A program made the translations under genes and the position numbers. From assembly GCA_947000775.1 (NCBI GenBank), contig CAMQGK010000001.1, positions 2,407,001 through 2,471,000 of the forward strand: a stretch of 64,000 nt of DNA, in the 5' to 3' direction. Below, piece by piece: positions 12,360 through 23,769 of this stretch. The stretch's first letter is position 1. Each line of letters begins with the position of its first letter. The notes below the pieces were generated by a model. That model saw only the letters and a list, made by a program, of their open reading frames with translations, did no database searches and was not told the origin of the DNA. The DNA is from Pterois miles. Taxonomy: Eukaryota > Chordata > Actinopteri > Perciformes > Scorpaenidae.

Positions 12360-12703
12360 GGGGCGGCAGTAGCTCAGTCTGTAGGGAGTTGGCTTGGGAA
12401 CCGGAAGGTCACCGGTTCAAGTCCCGACATGGACCAAGAACTGAGTGTGAACTGGTAGCTGGAGAGGTGCCAGTTTACCTCTTGGGCACTGCCGAGGTGC
12501 CCCTGAGCAAGGCACCAAACCCCCAACTGCTCGGGGCGCTTGTCAGGAGCAGCCCCCTCACTCTGACATCTCTCCATTGTTGCATGTTTGTGCATGTGTG
12601 TGTTCGGGTCTGCATGTACCGTGTATAAGTTAACAACAGAGTGAAAAAATTGAATTTCCCCTCGTGGGACTAATAAAGGAATATCTTCTTATCTTCTTCT
12701 TCT
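12360..12703 (+). mobile_element. tRNA-derived SINE, copy 2 (near full length)
   Basis: GGGGCGGCAGTAGCTCAGTCTGTAGGGAG at the head, B box GGTTCAAGTCC at 12414-12424, a body with CAGTTTACCTCTTGGGCACTGCCGAGGTGCCCCTGAG, and a tail GAATTTCCCCTCGTGGGACTAATAAAGGAATATC followed by a TTC-rich end. Length is about 340 bases. Pol III boxes look intact in outline, but the copy is diverged. It lies in sense with the exchanger. Confidence 0.9.
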
Positions 12704-12867
12704 GAAAACTCTGAGACTGTGTTTAAACAGACAAATAGTCACATTCTCTTCCTGGTTGGGTCTTATTCATCACCTTACTCATCACCCCCCGTCACATGAC
12801 ACGTTTCCAGAGAAAAACAAACAACATCAGCCTCGACCAGCAGTGGTTAATTCAACATGGACGAATT

Positions 12868-13440
12868 ATATGTATCCTTTATTTAACCAGGTGACAAAAA
12901 TCTAAAAATCTCTTTTCGAAGAGTGACCTGGCCAAGAGGGCAGCACAGACATTGTTACGACAATAAAAACAAACAGTACAAGCAGACAAATACAACAGTC
13001 ACACCCAACGAGTGATGAGCATGACATCCAGTTTGTGTGCAACACAAAAACGGCTATAACGCACAAACAGGTCAATTCAAAACAATTCAGTGAGAAAATC
13101 GAGAGCAATCACATCGACCTATAGTGCCACTTTCTTGATCCTGTACAATGGACTTAAATTCCCTCACAGTAATCAGTTCTGACAATTTCAGGTCCTCCTG
13201 CATATCATTCCATGAAGTAGCAGCATATTTAAAAGCTTTTTTGCGTAGCTGCGTTCTAACCTTGGGTTTGTGCACATGAATGCACACAGATATGAAGGAA
13301 TCAGTCCAAGGAGCGATTTATATATAATAGCCGACCAATGTGAAAATCTATGGCCATACAACGATGTCCATTTAGCAGCAAACAGGGTACAGTGGTGTAC
13401 AAGATTTCCACAGCCAGTTATTTTCATTTTTAATTGTTGT
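12868..13440 (-). pseudogene. Non-LTR retrotransposon remnant, reverse-transcriptase C-terminus
   Basis: Minus-strand frames read WTSLYGHRFSHWSAIIYKSL then LGLIPSYLCAF, and after a frameshift RTQLRKKAFKYAATSWNDMQ then EDLKLSELITVREFKSI. This matches the usual tail of fish LINE ORF2 proteins (hW..iyKallG..PsYL ... r..lgkkaF.y.aP..WN.lq..lkl..l.....FK). The + strand CCTTTATTTAACCAGGTGACAAAAATC at about 12870 is the characteristic 3' end. I cannot fix the clade. The element is truncated and frame-broken. Confidence 0.65.
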
Positions 13441-13610
13441 TGACCTTGTTGTATATGCATGCAGCTGCTGTGCAGTTAAATGCAAAGAAATTGCTGGTCT
13501 TACTTTTCGCCATTGCTGTCCTTCTGCCATAGTATTTTCTACAACTAAGCAACCAACCGCAGAGTAGACAATCAGCTTCCTGTTTACACTGGCATGCGCA
13601 TGTACAGTAT

Positions 13611-13920
13611 ATTTTATTTATATAGTCTAATATCACAAATCACAAATTTGCCTCAGGGGGCTTTACAATCCGTACAGCATACAACGTCCTCTGTGTTTGG
13701 ATCCACACAGTGGATGTGATATCTGTTTTAAGGGCATTAGTATGGAAAGATAAGATAAGATAAGGTATTCCTTTATTTGTCCAAACAGTGGGGAGATTTG
13801 CAGCAGCAAAGGGAGAAAAGGGAGAGCAAAAACAAGAGTCTAAATAAAAGTAGACAGCCGTAAAATTTGACAATTTAAATAGGACATATAAAAAATAGGA
13901 ACAGTGTCTACAGTATTGAC
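13611..13920. repeat. LINE/SINE 3'-end type repeats
   Basis: TTTATTTATATAGTCTAATATCACAAATCACAAATTTGCCTCAGGGGGCTTTACAATC (13613-13671) and GATAAGATAAGATAAGGTATTCCTTTATTTGTCC (13748-13781) are two recurrent fish repeat 3' ends, both with the tail at the left and so probably inserted antisense. Confidence 0.55.
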
Positions 13921-14155
13921 AATAAATAGAATATTAACTCAATCGCTAGTGATTGGAATGAAATGAAAGAGATTATTTCTGACACAATGCTAAAAAAAAC
14001 TTGAGTGCACAGAGACGGTTTTCATTTTAAAATGCTGTATTATTGGTGCAAAGACACATACGATACATTGGACTGTACAGAAAAGGGAATATAGATGAAA
14101 TGAGACAGTGAAAATGCTGGTTCAAAAGGAAAACGTATTAGTGTGGATTCAAGCT

Positions 14156-14300
14156 AGATTAAAGGTGCTCTGTGGAGTTTTCATCTGAACAAAAAAAGTT
14201 TGTTTCTGTACTTGCTAGCAGTCTTCATCTCCTTTCCTGCCACCTGTTGATCAGTAAAGTGATGTGAAACCATAGTCATCCACGTACATTCATACGTTCG
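14156..14300. repeat. 'ttaaaggtgctctgtggagtttt' repeat
   Basis: AGATTAAAGGTGCTCTGTGGAGTTTTCATCTG is shared with 57289-57310 (AGATTAAAGGTGCCCTGTGGAGTTTATT), so it is a dispersed element; its right limit is unclear. Confidence 0.5.
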
Positions 14301-14309
14301 TGGGGGAAC

Positions 14310-14600
14310 CTTTAAAGCTGCAGTTTTCATCATTGATTAATCAATTTACACAATTCTTTGATCCTCAGGACATAAAATAGTGCATCACAATTTCAGAGCC
14401 CAACGTGGCGTCTTCAAACTGCAAACTCCAAAAAGATTCAGTTGACATTAATGGTATAAAGAAGCAAATCCTCATATTTGAGAAGCAAGAATGAATGAAA
14501 TTTAACAATAAATATCTTAAATGATTACTTGAATATCTGTTTTTTTTGATTTTGTTGATTTATTATCTGTCAATCAATTGTGATTAACGCAAAACAGAGC
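14310..14600. mobile_element. hAT-like non-autonomous element
   Basis: AAGCTGCAGTTTTCATCATTGATTAATCAATTTACACAATTCTTTGATCC, then GCGTCTTCAAACTGCAAACTCC, ATTTGAGAAGCAAGAA, and the end TTGATTTATTATCTGTCAATCAATTGTGATTAA form the familiar layout of a fish hAT-derived MITE with related ends. Confidence 0.6.
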
Positions 14601-14877
14601 AAGCCTATTGGTGGTCGTAACCACATGTTTGAATCAGGACTGCAGGTGGCATCCTGAGCACCCTTTGTTGTTCACAGTGTGATCCATCTTTGGGGTGAAA
14701 GGGAGGTCCCTGCTTGTTACAGTTGCAGCACAAAGGCAGCATCTGTGTAGCCGTTCTGTTGTGTTATAGCCGTGTTTAGACAAAGGCTTTAAGGGCCGGT
14801 GTGTAATCTGAGGGGACTCAGGAGGCGAACTGCCACTGTGTGATCTCCTGCTTGGCCTTTCCTCCAAGCTGAGCTTT

Positions 14878-14878
<1 letters not shown>

Positions 14879-14917
<39 letters not shown>

Positions 14918-14920
14918 CGT
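14879..14920. repeat. (GT)n microsatellite
   Basis: About 16 GT units followed by GCGTGCGT. Confidence 0.95.
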
Positions 14921-17875
14921 GGGTTTGTCAGGGAAGCGTGCAGATGAAGTAATAGACTGTGTGTCAGCAGACAGAGGTAAACCTGTTTGGACTCTTTATT
15001 CCCCCCAGGGACACTTTCATTGTACTGTTTAGCTCGGTGCAGCCAAATGAATAGAAAGGAAAAGGTTGAAGTTTTAACAGAAAGCGGTCGCGTGTCATCA
15101 TGTGGCGCATTTAGAGAGGGAGCCGGGCTGGTGAAAGGGGTTTTTGTATCCATGACAACAAGTAAGAGCGAGAGCAGCAAATGGGAACGGGTCCGGGCGC
15201 ATTAGATATTCGAGTCCTGAGAATGTGAGAGATGCACGGGATCAGGGAGGTATCTTGTCACTGAGGGCACATTCGATCACGCTGCTCCTCTCTTAAATCT
15301 AACACAGGCTGTAACCCGAGCAGCTGCCCGCTATAGGTGAGCTCAATGAGAGGTGTACCGTTCCCACGGAGATGGATGCAGGTCGTGTAAGACCGTGAGG
15401 ATGCGTCAAAGCAGGTGAAAGGGACAGCTGCAGTCTCGCCTTGGAATCCGGATACTGCGACTCCATGATTCCTTAGCCAAAGTATTAATAAAGCCGACTG
15501 GATCCTCGCTGTGAACTCTCATCATGAGTTACACGTCCGCCAGTCACAGGAGCACCACCTCACCGCGAGGCCGCACCTTTCCATCTGGTTTCGTGTATCT
15601 GTGTGTGTCTTGTTATGAGACATCCACCGCCTCTGTCCTCTAGCTGATATTGTAAAGTCATATAATATTTTATTGATCATTCTGTTGCCGTGACCCCTAA
15701 CCCTTCCTCCAGAGTCAACTACAGCTCCGTGTCCCTTGAGCTCGTAGCGATTTAGGGGTCGATTGCTCAGGCTGAAGCTGCTGACAGTAAATAACAGTGG
15801 ATGAGGTGAATGTGACATCAACCGGCGGTTTCTAACTGATTGTTTTGAAGCCAGCAGTATTTGTGGTTGCTTTTTTATGTTTGAGACAAAACAGGCAGAA
15901 CGAAGCCAACATCAGAGGAACAATGGAGCCCAGTGTCAGGCTGCAACTAATCATTACTTTCATTATCAGTTAAAATGTCAGTCAAAAATGGCAATCACAA
16001 CTTCAGAAGATGATATTTTTATAGTAAATTACTTATTATGTCCGACCAACAAATCCAGTATGCCTTTTACGTCTCACATAAAGGTCTTTGAATTGCCTTC
16101 TTCTTGAAAGGTGCTACAAATAAACTCAGGAATTGCATCTATAGCCCATAATTGACGCCCAGTGTGCCCGTGTTCAATGCAGGAAACGGTGCCCCTTACA
16201 TGCCCCCAGGAAGTGTGCTGGTTATTTTCCTAGTGGCCAGACGGTGGTACTACAACTTCCATGTCCATCACGTGATGTACCCAAAAAGAGTTTCCCATAG
16301 ACTTACACTGGGAAAGAGATGTCTGTATTTGTTAATCAGTTGTTTCAGTATTAGTTTGATGGATGAGGCAGTCAGGAGAACAACCTTGTGTCTTTGTGAA
16401 AGTGTTGATAAAGGGACATATTATAATGTAGAATGTGTAGAAATAACATGTTGGCTTCATATTTTGAGTGAATGGATTTGTTTGGGTAACTCTCTAAATG
16501 ATCTGACTTACAGAGAGTGACATAATCATAAAATTAGAGCATTAAACCACGAAATAACAGTAATTGTTGAAATTTTAGATGAACTTAATCTTGCTTGCAA
16601 AGCCGTTTCGCATCAACTCCACGCCTGCTGTTTTATTAATTTCAGCTTCACTTTTTGCAGCCATCGAGTAAGTGTTTGCTATTTAGTTCAATTAATGTTA
16701 ATGTCACTAATGAATCACCATTAACAGCGACTCAGAGTCTGTCTTCCATTTGTGTCGCTTCTAAATCACCACAACTCCCATCTGTCGCCTGCTCTGATTG
16801 GACAGCGGATATAAAACAAGAGTGATTGTGAACTGATTCATTTCTTCACAGCGTAGGCACATAAACGGCACACAAATCAATCTCCCTCTGTCTCTCTGCT
16901 TTTTAAAATTGCTTCCAATGTGATCGCACCCTTCATGAGCTGCTCAAGGACACTTCAGCAGGGAGGGTGCTCGCCAGAACGCCGGCTTGAATTTGGGTCC
17001 TCTGGATGAAAGAGTGTGTTTGGGCACAAGGCCACGCCGTCGCCTCAGCGTGATTGAACATAACAAGAGATACTCACATCAGGGCTTGTATATTGGTAAA
17101 TTTGTGAATGTAGTGCATATATCGCTTATTTTCTGGGTTGAGTGTCCAAACTGGGACTCACTTTGGCAGACATGTATTATTCAAACCGAATCTGGCACCG
17201 CTGCACTGACTCCTGTGCTTTTTGCCTTAAACAACTTGCAATCACAGCTATTGCATCTGGCTCAAGCTTGGCCAGCGCATTTACAAGAGGCCAAGTGGAG
17301 AGTTTTGTGTGATTGTGTGACTCATTTTTGTTTAGTTTATGTAATATTGATGCCTGACTTCAGCAGGCCAGTCGCCATTTGGAAGGGGGGTTTACTTCCT
17401 TGTTTATAAAAGTTTTAGCTCTTTGTCAGCTGGTCAAGTACGCTTTGATTGGTTTGCCTCGCTGGATGAAAAGAAATAAAGTGGAGATGAGGATGAGGGG
17501 AGGATGGGGGCATATACAGGCCTTGTGGGTGTGGAATATTAAATCTGATGCTAGTTTGTCATCAGATTGGCAAGAAATCATTGACAAATGTGTTTACTGG
17601 CTTTTTTCTGTGATTGCCGGGGAAAAGCAATAATCAGGACTATAATGAGCGAGGCCCATAATCCCTGCGCTTGGTGGCAGAAACCAGGCCTGCTTAATTA
17701 AGGCACTGATTTCCCACGAGGCACTGGGGCCTTTTTTCCTCCTTGTCCTCTTCCTGTCTTTATTGGCTTGACTTTATTTGGGATTTTGAGTGGAGGCATT
17801 GCCATGATCTGACAAGGCTGAAATGCAGGTTTTAAAGCTTATTTTTTTTTTTTTTTTTTTTTTGATGATTTTCAC

Positions 17876-18010
17876 CAGAGGTGTGCATCTTCACCTCAAG
17901 ACGATTCGATGCACATCTCGATATATGGTCTGCGGTACGATACAAAAACATTACAGTTAACCACATAACGAGTCAATACGGTCTGATATAGCACTACTTT
18001 CATACGATCC
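17876..18010. repeat. 'gaggtgtgcatcttcacc...cgattcgatgcac' repeat fragment
   Basis: AGAGGTGTGCATCTTCACCTCAAGACGATTCGATGCACATCTCGATATATGG has the form of a hAT-like MITE terminus widespread in fish; the right end is not recognised. Confidence 0.45.
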
Positions 18011-18222
18011 GACTCTGAAGTTTAGTTTAACTTAATTCATTGTATTCTCAAGACGTGTCATATATTTCTAATACCAGTATGGCCCACTGTGGCTCATTGG
18101 CCATCGCTGTAATTTAATGATGATAACCTTTAATTTCAACTGTGGTTTGCCTCGTATCTGTAATGAGGATGTGATAGAATACTGTGAATTAGTGACATGG
18201 TGGTAAGATCCTTATTTTAGCA

Positions 18223-18256
18223 ATCTACTATCTATCTATCTATATCTAGCTATATA

Positions 18257-18342
<86 letters not shown>

Positions 18343-18362
18343 TAGATAGATAGATATAGATA
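18223..18362. repeat. (TA)n array flanked by TCTA/GATA repeats
   Basis: CTATCTATCTATATCTAGC leads into about 45 TA units, then GATAGATAGATAGATATAGATA. The whole block is close to palindromic and could extrude a hairpin; it is also likely to be length-variable. Confidence 0.95.
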
Positions 18363-18366
18363 TAAT

Positions 18367-19010
18367 GGGGATGTCAAGGTTAATGTGATGATAATAACAC
18401 AAATTTGTTTTAATGCCACTAATTATTATAACACATTAACTCAACTTGCAATTTTTAGGTTGACTCAGTTTTAAAGCTAGAAGTGAAGATACTGGACCTA
18501 AGGAATCCTTCGGTATCAACCAGATTTGTCGCGAAGGAGGATAAATAACGCTCCAAAACTTGCGCTAAATTTTGGTGAGGAAAACCGACATCTGACCTGA
18601 GACTTGGATTATACTTGTGTGAGAGTTTGTACACAGATGCTTTGATGCAGTTTTGCTGCTGTCAAACGCCGCCGTTTATTTCGATTCATCGAGGCTTTTC
18701 TCAGTTTGAAAGCTAGAGTTAAGATACTGGATCATATGAAACGAGAAAACCTGAGAGAATCCATTGGTGCCAACCATGGCGACGAAAAACTGGCATGTCC
18801 ATTTTCAAAGGGGTCCCTTGACCTCTGACCTGAAAATATGTGAATGTAAATGGGTTCTCTGGGTCCCCACCAGTCTCCCCTTTACAGACATGCCCACTTT
18901 ATGATAATCACACAGTTTGTATCAAGTCACAGTCAAGTCAGCTCACTGACACACTGACAGCTGTTGTTGCCTGTTGGGCTGCAGTTTGCCATGATATGAT
19001 TGGAGCATAT
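18367..19010. mobile_element. MITE, agggctgtcaaagttaa family, internally duplicated
   Basis: The left part reads GGGGATGTCAAGGTTAATGTGATGATAATAAC. The core block CAGTTTTAAAGCTAGAAGTGAAGATACTGGA occurs at 18469 and again as CAGTTTGAAAGCTAGAGTTAAGATACTGGA at about 18702, so part of the element is duplicated. The body continues GGGGTCCCTTGACCTCTGACC, CCCACCAGTCTCCCCTTTACAGACATGCCCACTT and ACACACTGACAGCTGTTGTTGCC, shared with 48293-48879. Confidence 0.7.
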
Positions 19011-19847
19011 ATTGTGTAATAATGCATTTAAATGTGTAATAAATAAATAAATAGAAGTTACTGTGCATAGTAGATCTGAAATGTGTGTTTCATGTCCAGC
19101 ATGACACGTAAGGAGGGGTTTCATGTCACGTTTTCTTGTCTATAGCCTCCATACAGGTTTTCTACTAAAACTTTTTAGGAACAGAGCTAGTAATCCTTCC
19201 GTGAACACTGCAGTGAAGTGCAAAATAATGCGTGCTGTTCAAAAACCATCCTTCAGTCCCTCCACACATGCCTCAGCAGTGGTTAAATGCAGTCTTGCGT
19301 AAGGGTGAAAAGCACTCAGTAGATTAAGGAAAGAGATGGAGGCAGAGAAAACTTTCAGGAGAATTTGGAAAGGTTGTGTTTAGTTCAAATCAGAGAGCCC
19401 AGGGCCAGGGTTGGAGGCAGCAGGTGTTTTACACGGAGGAGAAAAAAGGTCGTATTTAATTGCAGCACTTTTAGCTGCTGTTTCTTCTCTTGCCTGGAGT
19501 ACATAAGTCTTCCTAGAGTTTGTGAAAATCTCCACAGGCTTTGCAGAGTAAAAGCTGGAGCAATGTGAGGGTCGGCATGCACCGACAGAGAAGTGGAGAT
19601 TGGATATCACGCATATCACATATCACCTCTGGTGTGGTACTCCACCACAGTGATTTCACACTTCTAGCCGCTACGCAGTATTATTTAGTGTTTGTGGAAC
19701 GAGAGCCAGAGAGGAGAGTAAAACAGTAAATCTGCTGTCGGAGAAGAGGCATTGGGAAACGGAGAGGAGGCGGGCAGCTAAAGCAAATTTCAGCCGCAGT
19801 GTGGTTTTTGGCCACCGAACTGAGGCAGAAAGAAACACTGCATCTGC

Positions 19848-19920
19848 CTCTCCATCTCTCTCTTTCTCCATCTCTCTCTTTCTCCATCTCTCTCTTTCTC
19901 CATCTCTCTCTCTCTCTCTG
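19848..19920. repeat. CT-rich short tandem repeat
   Basis: A unit close to CATCTCTCTCTTTCTC is repeated about four times and ends in a CT run. Confidence 0.9.
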
Positions 19921-21384
19921 GCTCCCTGCACCACCTCCACTTTCATATCTCACTCCCTTCACAGTTTCCATCTCTTCTTTCTCCTCCTCCGTCTGCTCTG
20001 GATGTGGGGAAGGCAGAGGCCGCTGGCTGCCGGCGGCCCAGTGCAGCCGAGGTGTGAACCCTCTAATCGCCTGTCATTACCCAGTGGCACTTCCCACACT
20101 AATACTCAACTTAAGGTGCTATGTCTAGCATGTTAGCATCAATAAATCATTTAGTCTGACACATTAGTGTGATTCAGTTTAACAAATGAGAACGCTGGCG
20201 AGAAGACTGACATCGTCTTTACTTCATTGTACTTACCTTTTACTTTACTGCAGCTCCAATTTTGTGGGATTTTTCTAGTACTGGATCTCTTCACATCACA
20301 AAGGGAGACTGATTTATGCCATAAAATACTGATTGATATCTGCACCTGACTGGTTATTATGTTGGATTTCATATTCGATTCAAAGAAAGTACACTTACCA
20401 GAGAGTGACACCTCTGCAACTAGAAGTAACAATTAATAATAATAAAAGTTTAATAGCTACAGCAGGTAACGCCTCAGTTAGGCTTTCCGCATCGACGGTG
20501 CATCCGATTCAACAGTAATCAGGCCATCAAATGTGCGTTACTGCTCACTATAAGCACATAAGGGTCATGATAACCCTCCAAATATTAGAGTAATGTTGAA
20601 AAGTGTCATGTTGTCTCAGCAAGTTTCTCTTTCCCCTCGTCGATGCTGTCTGTGGACATGACTGATGTGACCATTGTGGAGCTTTTCAGTTCCAACAAGA
20701 CAGATAACCACAGTTCTCATTATGATTTTTAATGGACATATGCGTTGTGATATTTAAACAAACCATCCATCAACAAGGAAGTAAAAGCCTCTAGTCTACA
20801 AACTGGTCTCTACAGACCTCCAGCCGACTCATGGCGGTCTGCGAGTGTGACCGCCAGGCTGGCGAGGTGGCAACCCCAGCAGGCTCTAGCTAGCTGCCAC
20901 AGCAGTTTATGGAGCTTCTCAACTCTGATAACGTTGGAGCAAATGTTCAATTCTCCATCTTATATCATAAAAATGCCAATATTCAAAATCTACACAGCTG
21001 ATTTCTTGTCTCAAAAATTTTCAAAAGTGAGTTTAGTGATAAAATAGCTATGAAAAATATAAAAAAGAAAGAAAGAAAAGAAAGCTTTTAGCTGTTGTGT
21101 GATCATAGACCTGTACTATTTCAGCGCTTTGCTTTGTGGGATACACTAGGCGAGGTAGACTGGTCCAATGCATGGAGTTTTTTTCCAAATCAATATGACT
21201 TCTGGGTATTTTTGGCAGACTGTAGATTTTGCTTTTGTTTGCATGCTATATACTACCTACTACCTTTTGGCCAAATCAGTACATAGTATATGGTTTCAAA
21301 TGCAGCCAATTTCTGGCCCCATAAAACCACATGAAAATGGTCATTCTTACATTTCTGTTTGTTTGTGGATTAAACAAACGAGAT

Positions 21385-21470
21385 GTAACTATCATTGGTG
21401 AGCTTTACACCGAGCTAGCTGTTTCCCCCTGCTTCCAGTCTATATGCTAAGCTCGGCTAAATACCTTCTG
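21385..21470. repeat. Fragment of the TTAA-flanked MITE family
   Basis: GAGCTAGCTGTTTCCCCCTGCTTCCAGTCTATATGCTAAGCTCGGC is the reverse form of the block CTTAGCATAAAGACTGGAAATAATGAGAAACAGCTAGC at 52240-52285. Confidence 0.6.
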
Positions 21471-21521
21471 GCATTACATACCCATCAAAACCTAATTTTC
21501 CCCATGTACTGTCATGCTAAA

Positions 21522-21773
21522 GAGGCGACTGTGGCTCAGTCGAGAGCACGTCATCCACTAATGGGAAGATGGCTGGCTCGATCCCTATCGTCTTTGAGCA
21601 ATGCATTGTCATCAGTGTGTGAATGACTATTTAGATTAGATCCTGATCGGCAAAGCTGGCACCTTGCACGGCAGCCTCTGCCATCAGTGTATGAACGGGT
21701 GCTGACACGTAGTGTAAAACGCTTTGAGTGGTTGAAAGACTAGCAAAGCGCTATACAAATGCAAGTCCATTTA
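21522..21773 (+). mobile_element. tRNA-derived SINE, second family
   Basis: It begins GAGGCGACTGTGGCTCAGTCGAGAGCACG (A-box region) with CTGGCTCGATCCC as B box. It ends with TAAAACGCTTTGAGTGGTTGAAAGACTAGCAAAGCGCTATACAAATGCAAGTCCATTTA, the well-known tail of a common perciform SINE. This family is distinct from the copies at 10701, 12360 and 22896. Confidence 0.85.
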
Positions 21774-22374
21774 TGATTTAAAGTGATACCAGTTTATTTA
21801 AAACAACAGATTAGTGAACACCTCTGTATGTGGTTGCTCATCTCAGCCTAGTCTCTGAATGTTTTGGTTCAATTTACAAAGTTAACCTTGTGTTTAAAAC
21901 TGCGAGCGTAATCTGGGTGAAAACATGTTTCCCTCGAAACGTAATTGAGAATTCAGTTTAGTTGTATGGGAATGTGGTTTTGTAGGAATCATCCACAGCT
22001 CCCTGCTCCGGCTCTCTTCCGGTCTCTTCTCGGACCGGTCTGTTTGGTGTCTGTTACACCTCTGATAGAACCAATATCACTGCAGCTCACGCACACAGGT
22101 GAATAAATAAATAAGAAGGTATCAAGGCGCGGTAAATAAAAACAGTGGAGACGTGCAGGCGTGAATACATATACCTGTGAGTCAGTGTGTGTATATGTGT
22201 ACATGAGTATGTCTGCTGCGCAGTCACACCCTCTGTGTCTTTTCTGTCAACACACCTCAGTCAGACCATTCATATAACGCCACCGTCCGCTGCACCGGCA
22301 GCAGGACAGTCCCTGTAAACACTGCACTGTGATTTGTGCTTGTGTGCACAGCAGGTGTTTGATTGCATCCCTAT

Positions 22375-22378
<4 letters not shown>

Positions 22379-22450
<72 letters not shown>
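22379..22450. repeat. (CA)n microsatellite
   Basis: 36 CA units; part of a convergent pair with the GT array at 22571. Confidence 0.98.
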
Positions 22451-22452
<2 letters not shown>

Positions 22453-22568
22453 CTGTTTCATTCAGAGTGGCTTTTACAGCTTCGACAGCGGCTGATGCCA
22501 GATGTTGAGAAAGCTGAATGAATTACTGATGATAGTCATAAAGAAATGTAAATGTTGCTTAATGTTCC

Positions 22569-22570
<2 letters not shown>

Positions 22571-22644
<74 letters not shown>
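22571..22644. repeat. (GT)n microsatellite
   Basis: 37 GT units, 120 bases after the CA array, hence an inverted repeat. Confidence 0.98.
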
Positions 22645-22646
<2 letters not shown>

Positions 22647-22895
22647 GCAGTAGTTTTAGCAGCTGCATGTGTGTCAGGGCTGTAATTGTTGTCCGTTGTG
22701 AATCTGAAAGAAGGTCAACTCTGTAAGAAATGAATGAACCAGACATGGGACCAAGTCATTGTTTTGCAAGTCACAACTAAGTCTCAAGTCTTTGCACAAG
22801 TCCCAAGTTCTAAACTTTGAGTTTCGAGTCATTATGAGCTCTTCACCAAGTGTAAGTGACAACATATTAAATTTACAAAAATCGTGAATGCTTTT

Positions 22896-23236
22896 TAAGA
22901 AGAAGAAGAAGAAGAAGAAGAAGATCAACCTTTATTAGTCCCACAATGGGGAAATTCAATTTACACTCTGTTTAACTTTTACATGGTACATGCACACAAA
23001 CACACACACATGCATTAATGGAGAGATGTCAGAGTGAGGGGGCTGCTCCTGACAAGCGCCCCGAGCAGTTGGGGGTTTGGTGCCTTGCTCAGGGGCATCT
23101 CGGCAGTGCCCAAGAGGTAAACTGGCACCTCTCCAGCTACCAGTTCACACTCAGTTTTTGGTCCATGTCAAGACTTGAACCGGTGACCCTCCGGTTCCCA
23201 AGCCAACTCCCTACAGACTGAGCTACTGCCGCCCCA
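22896..23236 (-). mobile_element. tRNA-derived SINE, copy 3 (near full length, antisense)
   Basis: Reading from the right on the minus strand: TGGGGCGGCAGTAGCTCAGTCTGTAGGGAG, B box GGTTCAAGTC, CCAGTTTACCTCTTGGGCACTGCCGAGATGCCCCTGAG, and a tail ending AATAAAGGTTGATC plus (TTC)n at 22896-22924. It is a close match to copy 2 at 12360 and in the opposite orientation. Confidence 0.9.
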
Positions 23237-23270
23237 TTTTAAATGTGTTAAAACAAATGTGACTGAACCC

Positions 23271-23769
23271 AAAGGGACAGTGTGGCAGAAATGGAGTATA
23301 ATATTCATAACTATGTTTTCATTAGTGTATAATCACCTGAAACTAAGAATCGTTGTGTTTCATTAGCTTAGAATCAGTCCTTCATATCTGCGTAGGGAGT
23401 GGGCCTCCATGTTTCTACAGTAGCCCAGAATGGACAAACCAGGCTCTGGCTCTAGAGAGACTTTCACATTTTTATGTTTCCTTGAAGGCCACTCTAGTTC
23501 TCCGACACACTAGTGAAACTGTGGTAATGTGAGTGAAGAGCGCAAAACTGTGGTACCGCCAGCCACCTGACTTCCGCTGCTCATAAAGTAGTGTTGTTAC
23601 GGTAAGGGTGACCTCTGAATGAGGTGTGAGCGGCATTACCGCGGTTTTGAACTCACCACTCACATTACCACAGTCTTGGAAAGGGAGGAATGAGCGAAAA
23701 GGTACTCCGTTGGTTGCAATCTGCAAGCACACCATTAGATGTCGCCAAATCGTGCACACTGTTCCTTTA
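23271..23769. mobile_element. MITE with terminal inverted repeats (aaaggaacagtgtg)
   Basis: The left end AAAGGGACAGTGTGGC and the right end GTGCACACTGTTCCTTT are inverted copies. The interior includes CATATCTGCGTAGGGAGTGGGCCTCCATGTTTCTACAGTAGCCCAGAATGGACAAACC and paired ACTGTGGTAATGTGAGTG / CACTCACATTACCACAGT blocks, which are themselves an inverted repeat. About 500 bases; no transposase. Confidence 0.75.

Noticed and set aside
12360..12440. tRNA-like A and B boxes, possible tRNA gene
   Set aside because: It continues into a 340-base SINE body with a TTC tail and is repeated at 10701 and 22896; the cloverleaf is not intact.
17379..17633. Frame with PRWMKRN, slightly like the exon B ending (WLKRG)
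   Set aside because: The preceding residues do not match CBD2, there is no donor at the right place, and it lies upstream of exon A where exon B is not expected.
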